NCBI GenBank assembly: GCA_019428945.1
Contig: JAHYJM010000013.1
Coordinates: 1-35,421 of the forward strand
Direction of reading: 5' to 3'
DNA length: 35,421 nt
From: Bacillota bacterium
GTDB lineage: Bacteria > Bacillota > Dethiobacteria > DTU022
The position numbers were made by a program, and so were the translations under genes. Of the stretch, positions 18,968-28,651 are shown in pieces (positions within the stretch are counted from its first letter, which is position 1; each line of letters starts with the position of its first letter). The notes below the pieces were generated by a model. That model did not search any database and was not told where the DNA came from. It saw nothing but the letters and a program-made list of their open reading frames with translations.

Positions 18968-21187
18968 TTATAGCACTACCAACGGGTTAAAATCTACTGT
19001 CATGCGCACCGGCCAGGACGGTTTATAGCTGTGATAGGCGCGAATAACCTTCTTCACCGCAGGTGAGATCCGGGTCAGGCCTTCGCCTTTTATTACAGTT
19101 TGAACACGGAACATGTCTTTGATTCTGTATAACGAAGCAGGAGCGGGACCCATTATATCAGCGCTTTCAACAGCAGGTTCCAGAAGGGCAGTCATCCATG
19201 ATGCCGCTTCAAAAACAGCTTTTTCATCACTTCCGCTGAAAAGAACTCTGATCAGATCGGTAAATGGCGGATAAGCAAGCTGCCGCCGTTTTTCTATTTC
19301 TTCTGCATAAAAAGTACGGTAATCATGCGCAGCCGCCGCGAGTATACTGTAATGCGAAGGATGATAGGTTTGCACAACAACTTTACCGCCCCGTTCTCCG
19401 CGGGCTGTTCGCCCGGACACCTGGGTCAGCAGCTGGAAGGTGCGTTCAGGCGCCCGGAAATCGGGAAGGTTTAAGGCTGTATCGGCGGCGACAACTCCAA
19501 CCAGGGTTACATCGGGAAAATCAAAACCCTTGGCAATCATCTGGGTGCCAATCAGTAAACTGGCTTTACGCTCCCTGAATTGATGATAGAAGCGACTATG
19601 CGCCTGACGGCTGGTAGTTGTATCGCTGTCCATCCGGATCAGCGATATTTTCGGATATAACTTTTTTATCTCATCTTCCACCCGCTGGGTGCCGGCGCTA
19701 AAATAGCGGATTTTGATTCCCCCGCAATCGGGGCAGGTCTGGGGGACCGGGGCTTCATGGCCGCAATAATGGCAGCACATAAGCTGACGGTCAAGATGAA
19801 GGGTCAGTGAAACATCGCAGGATGGGCAGCGTACAACATAACCGCATTCACGGCATAGTACAAAACCGGCGAATCCGCGGCGGTTAATAAAGAGCAGAGC
19901 CTGTTCATCACGCTCCATAACCCCTTCCAGTTCTTTTAGCAGCAGGCGGCTGAAAATTTTGCGGTGGTTCTCCCTGAGTTCCTGACGCATATCAACAACC
20001 TGGACCGGCGGCAGTTGAACGGGCGTTACCCGCGCATTCATACTTAGGAGAAGATCGCCTTTTTCAGTGGCTCCATAGTAGCTTTCGAGTGACGGTGTGG
20101 CGCTGCCCAATAGTAACACCGCCCGGTGATGTCTGGCCCGCCACCAGGCTACATCACGGGCATGATAGCGGGGCGCTTCCTCCTGCTTGTAGGTAGTTTC
20201 ATGCTCTTCATCAATGACAATCAGGCCGATTTGGCTGAGCGGTGCAAAGACCGCTGAGCGGGCACCGAGGACAACACCGGCTTCCCCACTTTTTATCTTC
20301 TGCCAGTGCAGCGCTTTTTCTGCCGGGGTAAGGCGACTGTGCAGCACAGAGACTGTACCGGGAAAGCGTCCCTCAAAGTGCTCGATCATCTGGGGGGTGA
20401 GGGCTATCTCGGGAACCAGGATCAGGGCTGTCCGCCCTCTTTCAAGGCAGGCGGCAATGCTCTGCATGTAAACTTCAGTTTTTCCGCTGGCGGTAATACC
20501 GTGCAGAAGAATTCGCTTCGGTTTATTCTGCCCCAGCGCCTCACTAATGCGTTTAAAAGAACCGGCCTGCTCTGTCTGTAAATCCTGGGGCATTGTTGCG
20601 GATTTTTGCTCACTGTTATTAACCCGGGAGTAAACAGGGGAAATGTATTCCACCAGGCCGCGCTTTTCAAGAGTTCGGATTGTAGAGCTTTTTACTCCGA
20701 GCTCTTCAAGCTTTTTGCGGGGGAGGGAGCCTTCTGAAATCAATATATCAATGGCTTCTTTCTGAGCAGGAGCACGATTCAAATCAGTTTCAGCGGCAGA
20801 GGGTGATGCAGTTAAAAACTGCGGCTCTTTCGGTTTTTTACCCTGGCGGAAAGAAACAGGCACCATGGCATGAAGAGCATCTATTTTCCGGCAGTAATAC
20901 CGGTTTGAGAGCCAGTGTAAAAGAGAAATTTGCTCACCTGTTAATACAGGTTCCGGGTCGCTGATTGCAATTATGTCGCGAAGAGAGGATATGGTTGTCT
21001 CTTGCAATAGGCGCAAAACATATCCTTCCGTGCCTCGGTTTCCCAGGGGCACTTTCACTTTCATGCCGGGAGTCAGCTTATCCCTTAATTCAGGGGGAAT
21101 TCGGTAATGAAAAGGCTGATCAACTGCATTACTGACGAGATCGATTATAACTTCGGCATATTCACGCATCTGTTTACCCCTTAGCAT
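18968..21187 (-). CDS. priA: Primosomal protein N' (replication restart helicase)
   Basis: LLHGITASGKTEVYMQ...LVPEIALTPQM...VIDEEHETTYKQEEAPRYHARDVA; Cys zinc cluster CRECGYVVRCPSCDVSLTLH. Confidence 0.95.
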   Translation of the reverse strand: MLRGKQMREYAEVIIDLVSNAVDQPFHYRIPPELRDKLTPGMKVKVPLGNRGTEGYVLRLLQETTISSLRDIIAISDPEPVLTGEQISLLHWLSNRYYCRKIDALHAMVPVSFRQGKKPKEPQFLTASPSAAETDLNRAPAQKEAIDILISEGSLPRKKLEELGVKSSTIRTLEKRGLVEYISPVYSRVNNSEQKSATMPQDLQTEQAGSFKRISEALGQNKPKRILLHGITASGKTEVYMQSIAACLERGRTALILVPEIALTPQMIEHFEGRFPGTVSVLHSRLTPAEKALHWQKIKSGEAGVVLGARSAVFAPLSQIGLIVIDEEHETTYKQEEAPRYHARDVAWWRARHHRAVLLLGSATPSLESYYGATEKGDLLLSMNARVTPVQLPPVQVVDMRQELRENHRKIFSRLLLKELEGVMERDEQALLFINRRGFAGFVLCRECGYVVRCPSCDVSLTLHLDRQLMCCHYCGHEAPVPQTCPDCGGIKIRYFSAGTQRVEDEIKKLYPKISLIRMDSDTTTSRQAHSRFYHQFRERKASLLIGTQMIAKGFDFPDVTLVGVVAADTALNLPDFRAPERTFQLLTQVSGRTARGERGGKVVVQTYHPSHYSILAAAAHDYRTFYAEEIEKRRQLAYPPFTDLIRVLFSGSDEKAVFEAASWMTALLEPAVESADIMGPAPASLYRIKDMFRVQTVIKGEGLTRISPAVKKVIRAYHSYKPSWPVRMTVDFNPLVVL

Positions 21188-21251
21188 ACTTCTGGTATGA
21201 TTGTTTAAGCAGAACTTGACCCGTCTATATTAAAACAGCTCTACAGCCCTG

Positions 21252-21917
21252 TTGAAAACTTTATTGAATTTTACTAAACAGCGCTCAAGCGAAAGCAGGT
21301 TAATGATGATATTTTTCCCGGTTAAACAGGTTATCAGGGATAATCGCAACTGGATTATGATGGCATTTACTATTTTTATTGTATCTGCCTTTGCATTTTA
21401 TTTAACTACCAGCCTGGCTCCGGCCGAAGTTGATCAGGCTGCAGGAACTCCTTTGGAGGAGCTGCTGGGTTTTGTTTCCCTGTTGATGGAAACAGAGCCC
21501 TTTATCAGCGCCCTGCTTATTTTTATGAATAATTTTATCTCAATGGCCCAGATGCTGATCCTGGGAGTTGTTGCCGGTATTTCTCCATTATTCACACTTG
21601 GAGTTAACGGTGCGCTGATCGGTGTGATGCTTTCAGTTACAGTTCAGGAGGGCGTACCGCTTCTTCCTATTGTGCTCTACGGCATACTGCCCCATGGCAT
21701 CTTTGAACTTTCTGCATTTTTCTTATGCGGGGCCATTGGCCTGAAGTTCGGTTACCACTGCATTGCCTCACCTTTGCCGGGGAAAAACCGGATGCAAAGT
21801 TTTCGTTATATCTGGAAAGAAGCGATCTCGATTATTCCCATTGTAGTCGGGCTGCTTCTCGCTGCAGCTTTTATCGAAATGTTGATTACACCGCATTTAA
21901 TTGTCCGTGTTCTCTAA
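21252..21917 (+). CDS. SpoIIM/DUF95-family integral membrane protein (true start may be at 21303 or 21306)
   Basis: Multiple hydrophobic helices; NNFISMAQMLILGVVAGISPLFTLGVNGALIG...YGILPHGIFELSAFFLCGAIG, SpoIIM-like. Confidence 0.75.
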   Translation: MKTLLNFTKQRSSESRLMMIFFPVKQVIRDNRNWIMMAFTIFIVSAFAFYLTTSLAPAEVDQAAGTPLEELLGFVSLLMETEPFISALLIFMNNFISMAQMLILGVVAGISPLFTLGVNGALIGVMLSVTVQEGVPLLPIVLYGILPHGIFELSAFFLCGAIGLKFGYHCIASPLPGKNRMQSFRYIWKEAISIIPIVVGLLLAAAFIEMLITPHLIVRVL

Positions 21918-21976
21918 AAACAGCGCTCCTGCCCCTGCCTTACCTTAACTTAAAAGGAACAGGGGAGCTAAGCGCT
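21917..21976 (-). terminator. Putative terminator downstream of coaBC (minus strand)
   Basis: AGCGCT...CAGGGG/CCCCTG...AGCGCT hairpin (21922-21976) followed on the minus strand by GTTTTTAG that overlaps the antisense of the spoIIM stop. Confidence 0.5.
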
Positions 21977-22046
21977 CCCGGTTTGTGATAGCCCATTAAA
22001 AAATCTTAACCGTAATAAATAGCGGAATTTCCATCGAGCCGGTTTT

Positions 22047-23231
22047 TTACACCTGCAGCTTTTTAACAATTCGATCAAGAATTTGATGGGCAAGCTCATC
22101 TTTATCCATCAAAGGCAGTTGTTCCACTGTGCCTTCCCGGTCTATAACAGAGACACGGTTAGTTTTTACAGCAAATCCTGCCCCCTGCTCGTTTAAGTCA
22201 TTGACAACTATTAAATCAAGATTTTTATCTGACAGTTTCCCCCGGGCTTTTTCTACTGCATTTCCCGTTTCGGCAGCAAAGCCGACCAGAACCTGATTCT
22301 TTTTTTTCTGTCCAAGCTCAAGTAAAATATCAGGGTTAGGCGCCAGTTCCAAGGTCAGGGCAGCCTCATTCTTCTTAATTTTTTCTCCTGAAGATTTAAG
22401 TGGACGGAAATCGGATACTGCTGCAGTTTTTACCACCAGGTCTGTCTCAGGGTAAAGTTCTGTAACTGATTTGTACATTTCGTCAGCTGTTGTTATTGAA
22501 ATAAGCTTCACACCGGCAGGAACATTTAAATGGGTCGGACCACTGACCAGAGTAACTTCAGCACCGCGCTCGCTTAAAGCTCTTGCCAGGGCATAACCCA
22601 TAAGCCCTGTAGATGGATTACTTAAATAGCGGACAGGATCAAACGGTTCACGGGTCGGACCGGCAGTAACCAGCGCTTTTACCCCTTTGTAATCTTTTCG
22701 CTGTAAAGCTGCCCGGCAAAATAAATAAATGTCCGAAGGTTCGGGCATGCGTCCACGGCCGTATACGCCGCAGGCCAGTTCGCCGGAATCTGGATCTAAT
22801 ACGTGGCAACCATGAACCCGCAGTTTTTCCAGGTTTTCACGAACAGCGCTGTGAGAAAACATATTAACATTCATTGAGGGAACAACTACAACCGGACAGG
22901 TTGCAGCAAGATATAGCGTAGTTAAGAGGTTATCGGCAAGACCCACGGCCATTTTGGCAATCGTATTGGCCGTAGCAGGTGCAATAACCAACAGATCTGC
23001 ATCTTCAACCAGATCAATATGGCGAATTTTTGCTTCGCTGCGTTCGGCGTACATTTCAATGCAGACAGGCCGGTTTGTCAGGGTCTGAAAAGTAAGCGGA
23101 GCAACAAATTCCGCCGCAGCCCTGGTCATAACTACCTGAACATCAGAGCCACCGCGAATAAAGATCCTGGCCAGCTCCGCTGCTTTATAGGCAGCTATAC
23201 CTCCGGTTACCCCCAGGATTACTTTTTTCAT
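22047..23231 (-). CDS. coaBC: Bifunctional phosphopantothenoylcysteine decarboxylase / phosphopantothenate-cysteine ligase
   Basis: MKKVILGVTGGIAAYKAAELARI...APATANTIAKMAVGLADNLL...PSMNVNM...VTAGPTREPFDPVRYLSNPSTGLMGYALA. Confidence 0.95.
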   Translation of the reverse strand: MKKVILGVTGGIAAYKAAELARIFIRGGSDVQVVMTRAAAEFVAPLTFQTLTNRPVCIEMYAERSEAKIRHIDLVEDADLLVIAPATANTIAKMAVGLADNLLTTLYLAATCPVVVVPSMNVNMFSHSAVRENLEKLRVHGCHVLDPDSGELACGVYGRGRMPEPSDIYLFCRAALQRKDYKGVKALVTAGPTREPFDPVRYLSNPSTGLMGYALARALSERGAEVTLVSGPTHLNVPAGVKLISITTADEMYKSVTELYPETDLVVKTAAVSDFRPLKSSGEKIKKNEAALTLELAPNPDILLELGQKKKNQVLVGFAAETGNAVEKARGKLSDKNLDLIVVNDLNEQGAGFAVKTNRVSVIDREGTVEQLPLMDKDELAHQILDRIVKKLQV

Positions 23232-23242
23232 AGTCAGCACTC

Positions 23243-23455
23243 CTATTTAATACCGTCACGGATGCGCTCATACTCAATTTTGTCCTCTTCAATTTCGTGA
23301 AGCGCAGTTGTTACCTCTTTACTGTAAATTTCATCTATTGTTTTTTTACTGCCACTGCGAAGTTGACGGCCTCTTTTTGCAGCGGCAATTACCAGCGTAT
23401 ATTTGCTGTCAACTTTACCCAACAAAACATCAATCGAGGGATAAATCATCATCAT
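23243..23455 (-). CDS. rpoZ: DNA-directed RNA polymerase omega subunit
   Basis: YPSIDVLLGKVDSKYTLVIAAAKRGRQL...KEVTTALHEIEEDKIEYE; between gmk and coaBC as in B. subtilis. Confidence 0.92.
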   Translation of the reverse strand: MMMIYPSIDVLLGKVDSKYTLVIAAAKRGRQLRSGSKKTIDEIYSKEVTTALHEIEEDKIEYERIRDGIK

Positions 23456-24054
23456 TCACCTCCCCAGCCCGGCGGGCGGACTCCACGGCTAACCCGGCAT
23501 TTCTCGGCATCTATAATTGAACCGACCAGGCCGGCCGCCTGCTCTACTGTATCATTAACCACAACATAATCATATAGGTGATATGCCTGCATTTCTTCAC
23601 GGGCAGCGATCAGGCGCTGCCTGATCCGGAGGGTATCCTCCGTTCCGCGTCCCCTGATCCTTTCTTCGAGCGCTTCCAGCGATGGTGGAGCAAGGAAAAT
23701 TGAGACTGCACCCGGAGTATTTTTACGCACCTGGGCGGCGCCCTGCACATCTATTTCCAGGATTAAATCTTCGCCCCCGGATAACACCTCCCGCACCACT
23801 TCCAGTCGGGTTCCGTAATAATGGCTGTGAACCTGGGCCCACTCAAGGAAGGCGCCTTCTTTTATCATTTCTTTAAAGCGGGGTAAATCTGTAAAGTTAT
23901 ACTCCCGCCCTTCTTCTTCACTGGATCTGGGTGGGCGTGTAGTTGTAGACACAGAAAGTCTGAGGTTGCCGCGTATCTCAATTAAGCGGCGGCAAACAGT
24001 TCCCTTTCCCACACCCGATGGCCCCGAAATAATTAAAAGAATTCCTTCCGCCAT
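23452..24054 (-). CDS. gmk: Guanylate kinase
   Basis: MAEGILLIISGPSGVGKGTVCRRL...TTRPPRSSEEEGREYNFTDLPRFKEMIKEGAFLEWAQVHSHYYGT. RBS GGGAGG at 24061-24066; the ORF extension to 24111 is translated repeat C3. Confidence 0.95.
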   Translation of the reverse strand: MAEGILLIISGPSGVGKGTVCRRLIEIRGNLRLSVSTTTRPPRSSEEEGREYNFTDLPRFKEMIKEGAFLEWAQVHSHYYGTRLEVVREVLSGGEDLILEIDVQGAAQVRKNTPGAVSIFLAPPSLEALEERIRGRGTEDTLRIRQRLIAAREEMQAYHLYDYVVVNDTVEQAAGLVGSIIDAEKCRVSRGVRPPGWGGE

Positions 24055-24073
24055 GAAGTGCCTCCCGCAATTG

Positions 24074-24104
24074 TGGGACAACAGGGACAGGTCCTTTTGT
24101 CCCA
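24074..24104 (+). repeat. 31-bp REP-like palindrome, copy C3 (TGGGACAACAGGGACAGGTCCTTTTGTCCCA)
   Basis: Same family as C1/C2, inside the remA-gmk intergenic space. Confidence 0.9.
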
Positions 24105-24110
24105 CCCACA

Positions 24111-24386
24111 TTATTGTTCGTTATTCTCATTTTCTGCAACTACCTCTCGGGCCTGAAGACGATGTTTCACTGTTTCCGGTTGCACCGCAGAAAGAATGAT
24201 GTGACTGCTGTCAGCAAATATAACCGCTCTGGTGCGGCGCCCATATGTGGCATCTATAAGCATACCGCGATCCCGGGCTTCACTGATAACTCTCTTGATC
24301 GGCGCTGATTCAGGGCTGACAATAGCGATAATCCGGCTGGCTGATACAATGTTACCGAACCCGATATTGATCAGTTTTGTTGCCAT
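24111..24386 (-). CDS. remA: RemA-family (DUF370) extracellular matrix regulator
   Basis: [70 protein letters not shown]. Confidence 0.92.
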   Translation of the reverse strand: MATKLINIGFGNIVSASRIIAIVSPESAPIKRVISEARDRGMLIDATYGRRTRAVIFADSSHIILSAVQPETVKHRLQAREVVAENENNEQ

Positions 24387-24403
24387 GGTAAAACCCCTTT
24401 CTC

Positions 24404-25279
24404 TTACTCCAGGTTCTGTATCTGTTCACGTATTTTCTCAAGCTCAGCTTTCATATCAACGACAATATTTGTTAACCGGTAATCTCCTGCTTTTGACCCG
24501 ATGGTGTTTACTTCCCTGAACATTTCCTGGGCTATAAAGTCAAGCTTGCGCCCGGCGGGATCACTGCCGGACAGGTTTGTCTGAAAGGCCTCTATATGAC
24601 TTTTCAGGCGGACCAGCTCCTCATCTACACCCATGCGTTCTACAAGAATGGCGCACTCCATCAGCAACCTTGTCTCTTCAAATTGACCGGTAAGCAGTTC
24701 TGATAATTTTTGTTCAGTCCTTTTCCTGCAGTCTTCCTTGGCTTCTTCTGCCCGTACCACGGCTGTGGCAATCAGTTTTTCAAGATTTCCACACCGCTCG
24801 GAAAGATCGCGGCAAAGATTCTCACCCTCGATGCGGCGCTGCTCCAACAGACGCTCGAGAGCTTCCTGCAGGGCATCGCCGGCTGCAGGCCAGACTTCGT
24901 CCTCTGTAAGGGTAATGCCGGCCGGTTTGAACAGCTCCGGCATCTGTAAAATATGCTCTAGTTTGATCTCTTCCGGAAGATCCAATCTTGTTGCAAGTTT
25001 TTTCAATGAAGAATAATAATCTTCAGCCAGATCGAAGTTAACTTTAACCTGGCGAAGTCCTGCGGGCACTTCATCCATCGCAAGATTAACTTCAACCCTG
25101 CCCCTGCTGATATGTTCCAGCAAAAGACGGCGTACGCGATCTTCAAGAGAGTAAAGTTCCCGCGGCAGACGAATAGAAATATCGGCATAGCGGTGATTGA
25201 CTGAACGCATTTCTGCTGAAAATGCGAACCCATCACGCGAACTGCTGCCCCGACCATAACCGGTCATACTCTTTATCAT
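24404..25279 (-). CDS. YicC-family endoribonuclease
   Basis: [13 protein letters not shown]...[20 protein letters not shown]...[10 protein letters not shown]...[22 protein letters not shown]. Confidence 0.92.
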   Translation of the reverse strand: MIKSMTGYGRGSSSRDGFAFSAEMRSVNHRYADISIRLPRELYSLEDRVRRLLLEHISRGRVEVNLAMDEVPAGLRQVKVNFDLAEDYYSSLKKLATRLDLPEEIKLEHILQMPELFKPAGITLTEDEVWPAAGDALQEALERLLEQRRIEGENLCRDLSERCGNLEKLIATAVVRAEEAKEDCRKRTEQKLSELLTGQFEETRLLMECAILVERMGVDEELVRLKSHIEAFQTNLSGSDPAGRKLDFIAQEMFREVNTIGSKAGDYRLTNIVVDMKAELEKIREQIQNLE

Positions 25280-25441
25280 ATTCTTTTTCCTTTTTTAGTT
25301 AATGTACTGCGTTAATATTAACATCAAACCAGACGAATCTCAAGGAGCAATTAAATAAGGATATTAACTGGCATTCGATTACTTTAAAGTGAATGGATTT
25401 TACACGGACCTGCTAAATCCACCGCGTTAATTAACGCCAGG

Positions 25442-25470
25442 TTGCCAACTTGCCCTATAGGAATTATACT
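25442..25470 (+). promoter_or_regulatory. Putative promoter of rqcH (TTGCCA-N17-TATACT)
   Basis: -35 at 25442-25447, -10 at 25465-25470, followed by RBS GGAGG and ATG at 25508. Confidence 0.65.
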
Positions 25471-25507
25471 GAATTGTGGGAGATAGATCACGGAGGTTTT
25501 TATATAT

Positions 25508-27244
25508 ATGTCATTTGACACCTTAATTATGAAAATGATAACACAGGAGTTACAGACCGAGCTTGCCGGTGCCTCGGCGCAAAGGATTTCTGAACCGGCC
25601 AGGGGTGAGATTATTATTGATTTTTACGGACAGGGAAAGCAGGAAAACCTGCTTTTTTCAATTGAATCAAAATATGCCCGCGTCCACCTTACCGGTGCGA
25701 CGAGAAAAAAAAAGAAAAATAACCTGCAGCCTTCCCCCTTCTGTATGCTGCTCAGAAAATACCTGATTGGCGGTCGGGCAATATCGTTCAGCAACCCTCC
25801 CCTGGAAAGAATTCTCGAAATAGAATTCGACCCTCCCGACGGACTGCCGCCAGTGAAGCTTATCGCTGAAATAATGAGCAGGCGCAGTAACCTGATCCTT
25901 GTTGATCAGAATAATATGATCCTGGGCGCGGCAAGAACGGTATCGTGGGAGAAAAACCCCGTGCGGGTAATCCTTCCGGGAGAAAAGTATGAAGAAGTGC
26001 CGCCGCAGAACAAGCTGAAGCCGCTTGATTTAAGGGTTGATAAATTTGCATCACAGCTGAAAGAATTAATTTCTGAGGGTAAAAAACCTGAACAGGCTCT
26101 CGTTGGCGCTGTAAATGGAATCAGTCCTCTGACCGCTCGCGAACTTCTTTACCGGACCGGCTGGAATATCAATGAGTTACAAGAGAGCAGTGAACGCCTG
26201 CAAAATGAAATCATTAAACTTTTCAGCGCAGCTGAAAGCGGAAACCTTCAACCGGTTATGCTGCCCTCGCGCCGTATTTACGCAGCAATACCGTTAACTC
26301 ATTTGCCTGCTGAAGAACAAATCAAAGTTGATAAGGCCAATGAAATGCTTGACCGCTTCTACAGCAGAATCATTCGCGATGAAAGGGAGAAAGCGCTTCG
26401 CGATCAGTTGGTCAGTGCCGTTGAACGCCGTCTAGCCGGGCTTGAAAGAAAGCGCAGGGAACAGAATAAAGAGCTGTTAGCAACGGAAAAAGCGCCGCAG
26501 TTCCGTCTTTTCGGTGAGACTCTATTAACCTACGGAGATCAGGTTCCCAGGGGCGCTGAGAGCGTTCTACTGCCTGACCTGTACAAGCCCGATCAGAAGA
26601 TACTGGTTCCGCTTAATCCTTCAAAAAATGCGGCAGCGAATGCAAAATATTATTTTAACCGTTACCGGAAAGCAAAAAACGGGCGTGATAAAGTTAGAAA
26701 GCAGTTGGCAATCACCGGCGCTGAGATTGAATACTGCCGTGGGTTAATTTACACAATTGAGAGCGGAACCGAAAGCTCTCTACAGGAAATCAGACAGGAA
26801 TTGATTGAGGCCGGCTACCTGCGCGACAGGCAAAAGAGCCCGCGCAGGGAAAATCTTTTGCCCCAACCTTTAACCTTTAAAACATCTTCAGGCCGCACTG
26901 TACTGGTAGGCAGAAACAACCGTCAGAACGATTACATCACATTTAAAGCAGCTGTACGCCGAGATACGTGGTTTCACGTGCGGCAGGTGCCGGGCAGTCA
27001 TGTGGTGCTGAAAGAATCACCCTACCCTCCCCCTCCTGAGGATTGCGAAGAAGCAGCTTTCCTGGCTGCATATTTCAGCAAAGGAAGGGAAAGCAGCGCC
27101 ATAGATGTTGACTACACAGAAGTACGTCATGTACGGCGCAGGCCTGGGGGAAAACCGGGTTTTGTCTTTTACGAAAACTATGAAACTATCACAGTTAATC
27201 CGCGTGATGAGAAAATGAAGAGAATGTTTAAACTGGATCGATAA
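25508..27244 (+). CDS. rqcH: NFACT/FbpA-family protein, RqcH (ribosome quality control)
   Basis: MSFDTLIMKMITQELQTELAGASAQRI...; C-terminal NFACT-R domain GRTVLVGRNNRQNDYITFKAAVRRDTWFHVRQVPGSHVVLK...DVDYTEVRHVRRRPGGKPGFVFYENYETITV. Confidence 0.92.
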   Translation: MSFDTLIMKMITQELQTELAGASAQRISEPARGEIIIDFYGQGKQENLLFSIESKYARVHLTGATRKKKKNNLQPSPFCMLLRKYLIGGRAISFSNPPLERILEIEFDPPDGLPPVKLIAEIMSRRSNLILVDQNNMILGAARTVSWEKNPVRVILPGEKYEEVPPQNKLKPLDLRVDKFASQLKELISEGKKPEQALVGAVNGISPLTARELLYRTGWNINELQESSERLQNEIIKLFSAAESGNLQPVMLPSRRIYAAIPLTHLPAEEQIKVDKANEMLDRFYSRIIRDEREKALRDQLVSAVERRLAGLERKRREQNKELLATEKAPQFRLFGETLLTYGDQVPRGAESVLLPDLYKPDQKILVPLNPSKNAAANAKYYFNRYRKAKNGRDKVRKQLAITGAEIEYCRGLIYTIESGTESSLQEIRQELIEAGYLRDRQKSPRRENLLPQPLTFKTSSGRTVLVGRNNRQNDYITFKAAVRRDTWFHVRQVPGSHVVLKESPYPPPPEDCEEAAFLAAYFSKGRESSAIDVDYTEVRHVRRRPGGKPGFVFYENYETITVNPRDEKMKRMFKLDR

Positions 27245-27372
27245 CCGGTGAACGCTAATTTTATAGCCTGCTCTGGACATGCCTTTAAAAGGTTATGTAT
27301 ATCATAAACATTGTCGGGGAAGGTATGATAAAATAGCATAAATTATGACATAATCAAGACGGAGGTAATAAT

Positions 27373-27831
27373 TTGCGCCTGTTCATCATTGCCGCTGCAA
27401 TAGTCGTTTTTGACCAAATCACCAAATACCTTATAACAACCCTGATGGAAACGGGGCAATCCATTGCTATCATCAATAATTTTCTTTATATTACTTATGT
27501 TCTAAACCCCGGTGCAGCTTTCGGAATGCTGCCATATCAAACCATATTTTTCGTTGCTGTCACCGCTGTTGTAGTAGTTTTTATCATCTACTATTATCGC
27601 ATACTCACCGACGATCACAAATGGCTGCGTATTGCCCTCGCCCTGCAGTTGGGTGGGGCAATCGGCAACCTGATCGACCGGGTGGCCAGAGGTGGTTATG
27701 TCGTGGACTTTATTAATTTTACTGTCTGGCCGCCTGTTTTTAATGTTGCTGATTCGGCTCTTGTAATTGGAATCGGAATCTTTCTGATCGCTTTCTGGCG
27801 GGACCCCGAGCTGAGAAGCGGAAGGAGCTGA
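27373..27831 (+). CDS. lspA: Lipoprotein signal peptidase (TTG start)
   Basis: VVFDQITKYLI...FLYITYVLNPGAAFGML...GGAIGNLIDRVARGGYVVDFINF...FNVADSALVIG. Confidence 0.95.
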   Translation: MRLFIIAAAIVVFDQITKYLITTLMETGQSIAIINNFLYITYVLNPGAAFGMLPYQTIFFVAVTAVVVVFIIYYYRILTDDHKWLRIALALQLGGAIGNLIDRVARGGYVVDFINFTVWPPVFNVADSALVIGIGIFLIAFWRDPELRSGRS

Positions 27832-27835
27832 TCTT

Positions 27836-28651
27836 ATCTGCCCGGAAATTCTGCGGATCGGAAACTTTACGGTACATTCATACGGTCTGATGATTGCCCT
27901 GGCAATATTAATATCATCCATATTACTTTATCGTGAAGCTCCCCGCGAAAAGATTAACCCTGATCATGTCCTTGAAGCGATTATCGTAGCAGCTTTTTTT
28001 GGACTGCTCGGCTCCCGTATACTCTACATTTTACTGAACTGGCAATATTACAGCGGACGTTCAATCCTGTCGCTCCTCACGCAGTATGAGGGCTTATCGT
28101 TTTATGGCGCTCTTTTTGGAGGAGTTTTAGCCCTGTACATCTGGAGCCTTAAAAGAAAGGCAGGTTTCTTAAAAATGACCGATCTGCTCGCCCCTTACCT
28201 TGCTCTCGGTTATGCATTTGGCAGAGTTGGCTGCTTTCTAAATGGCTGCTGTTACGGAAAAGAGACCAGTGTTCCCTGGGCGTTACCGATTCATATGGGC
28301 GATCCGGTGCTGCGCCACCCTGTTCCGCTCTATGCTGCTGCCGGCGCTTTAATTATTTTTTTCATTCTGAAAGCCCTTCGGCCACGACGGCCATTTGTTG
28401 GTTTTATTTTATTGGCACTTTTCGCTTTCTACGGAATTCTGCGCTATATTGTTGAGTTTTTCCGCTATGGTGATACGGTGTGGCTTAGTCTTACTGCGGC
28501 ACAGCTCTTCAGCCTGGGCCTGGTTTTTACCATATTGATCATATTTGCTTTCTACTTTTATATTCTGCCCGGTAAAGATAAATCAGAGCAGAAAAAACCG
28601 CAGATCAATGATATAAACAAAACCCGAAAGGAACGCAATAAAAGTGAATAA
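27836..28651 (+). CDS. lgt: Prolipoprotein diacylglyceryl transferase; apparent AUC start at 27836 (ORF track starts internally at 27890)
   Basis: Upstream in-frame extension (I/M)CPEILRIGNFTVHSYGLM looks like a normal Lgt N-terminus. Core YEGLSFYGALFGGVLALYIW...GYAFGRVGCFLNGCCYGKET...HPVPLYAA. Confidence 0.9.
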   Translation: MCPEILRIGNFTVHSYGLMIALAILISSILLYREAPREKINPDHVLEAIIVAAFFGLLGSRILYILLNWQYYSGRSILSLLTQYEGLSFYGALFGGVLALYIWSLKRKAGFLKMTDLLAPYLALGYAFGRVGCFLNGCCYGKETSVPWALPIHMGDPVLRHPVPLYAAAGALIIFFILKALRPRRPFVGFILLALFAFYGILRYIVEFFRYGDTVWLSLTAAQLFSLGLVFTILIIFAFYFYILPGKDKSEQKKPQINDINKTRKERNKSE

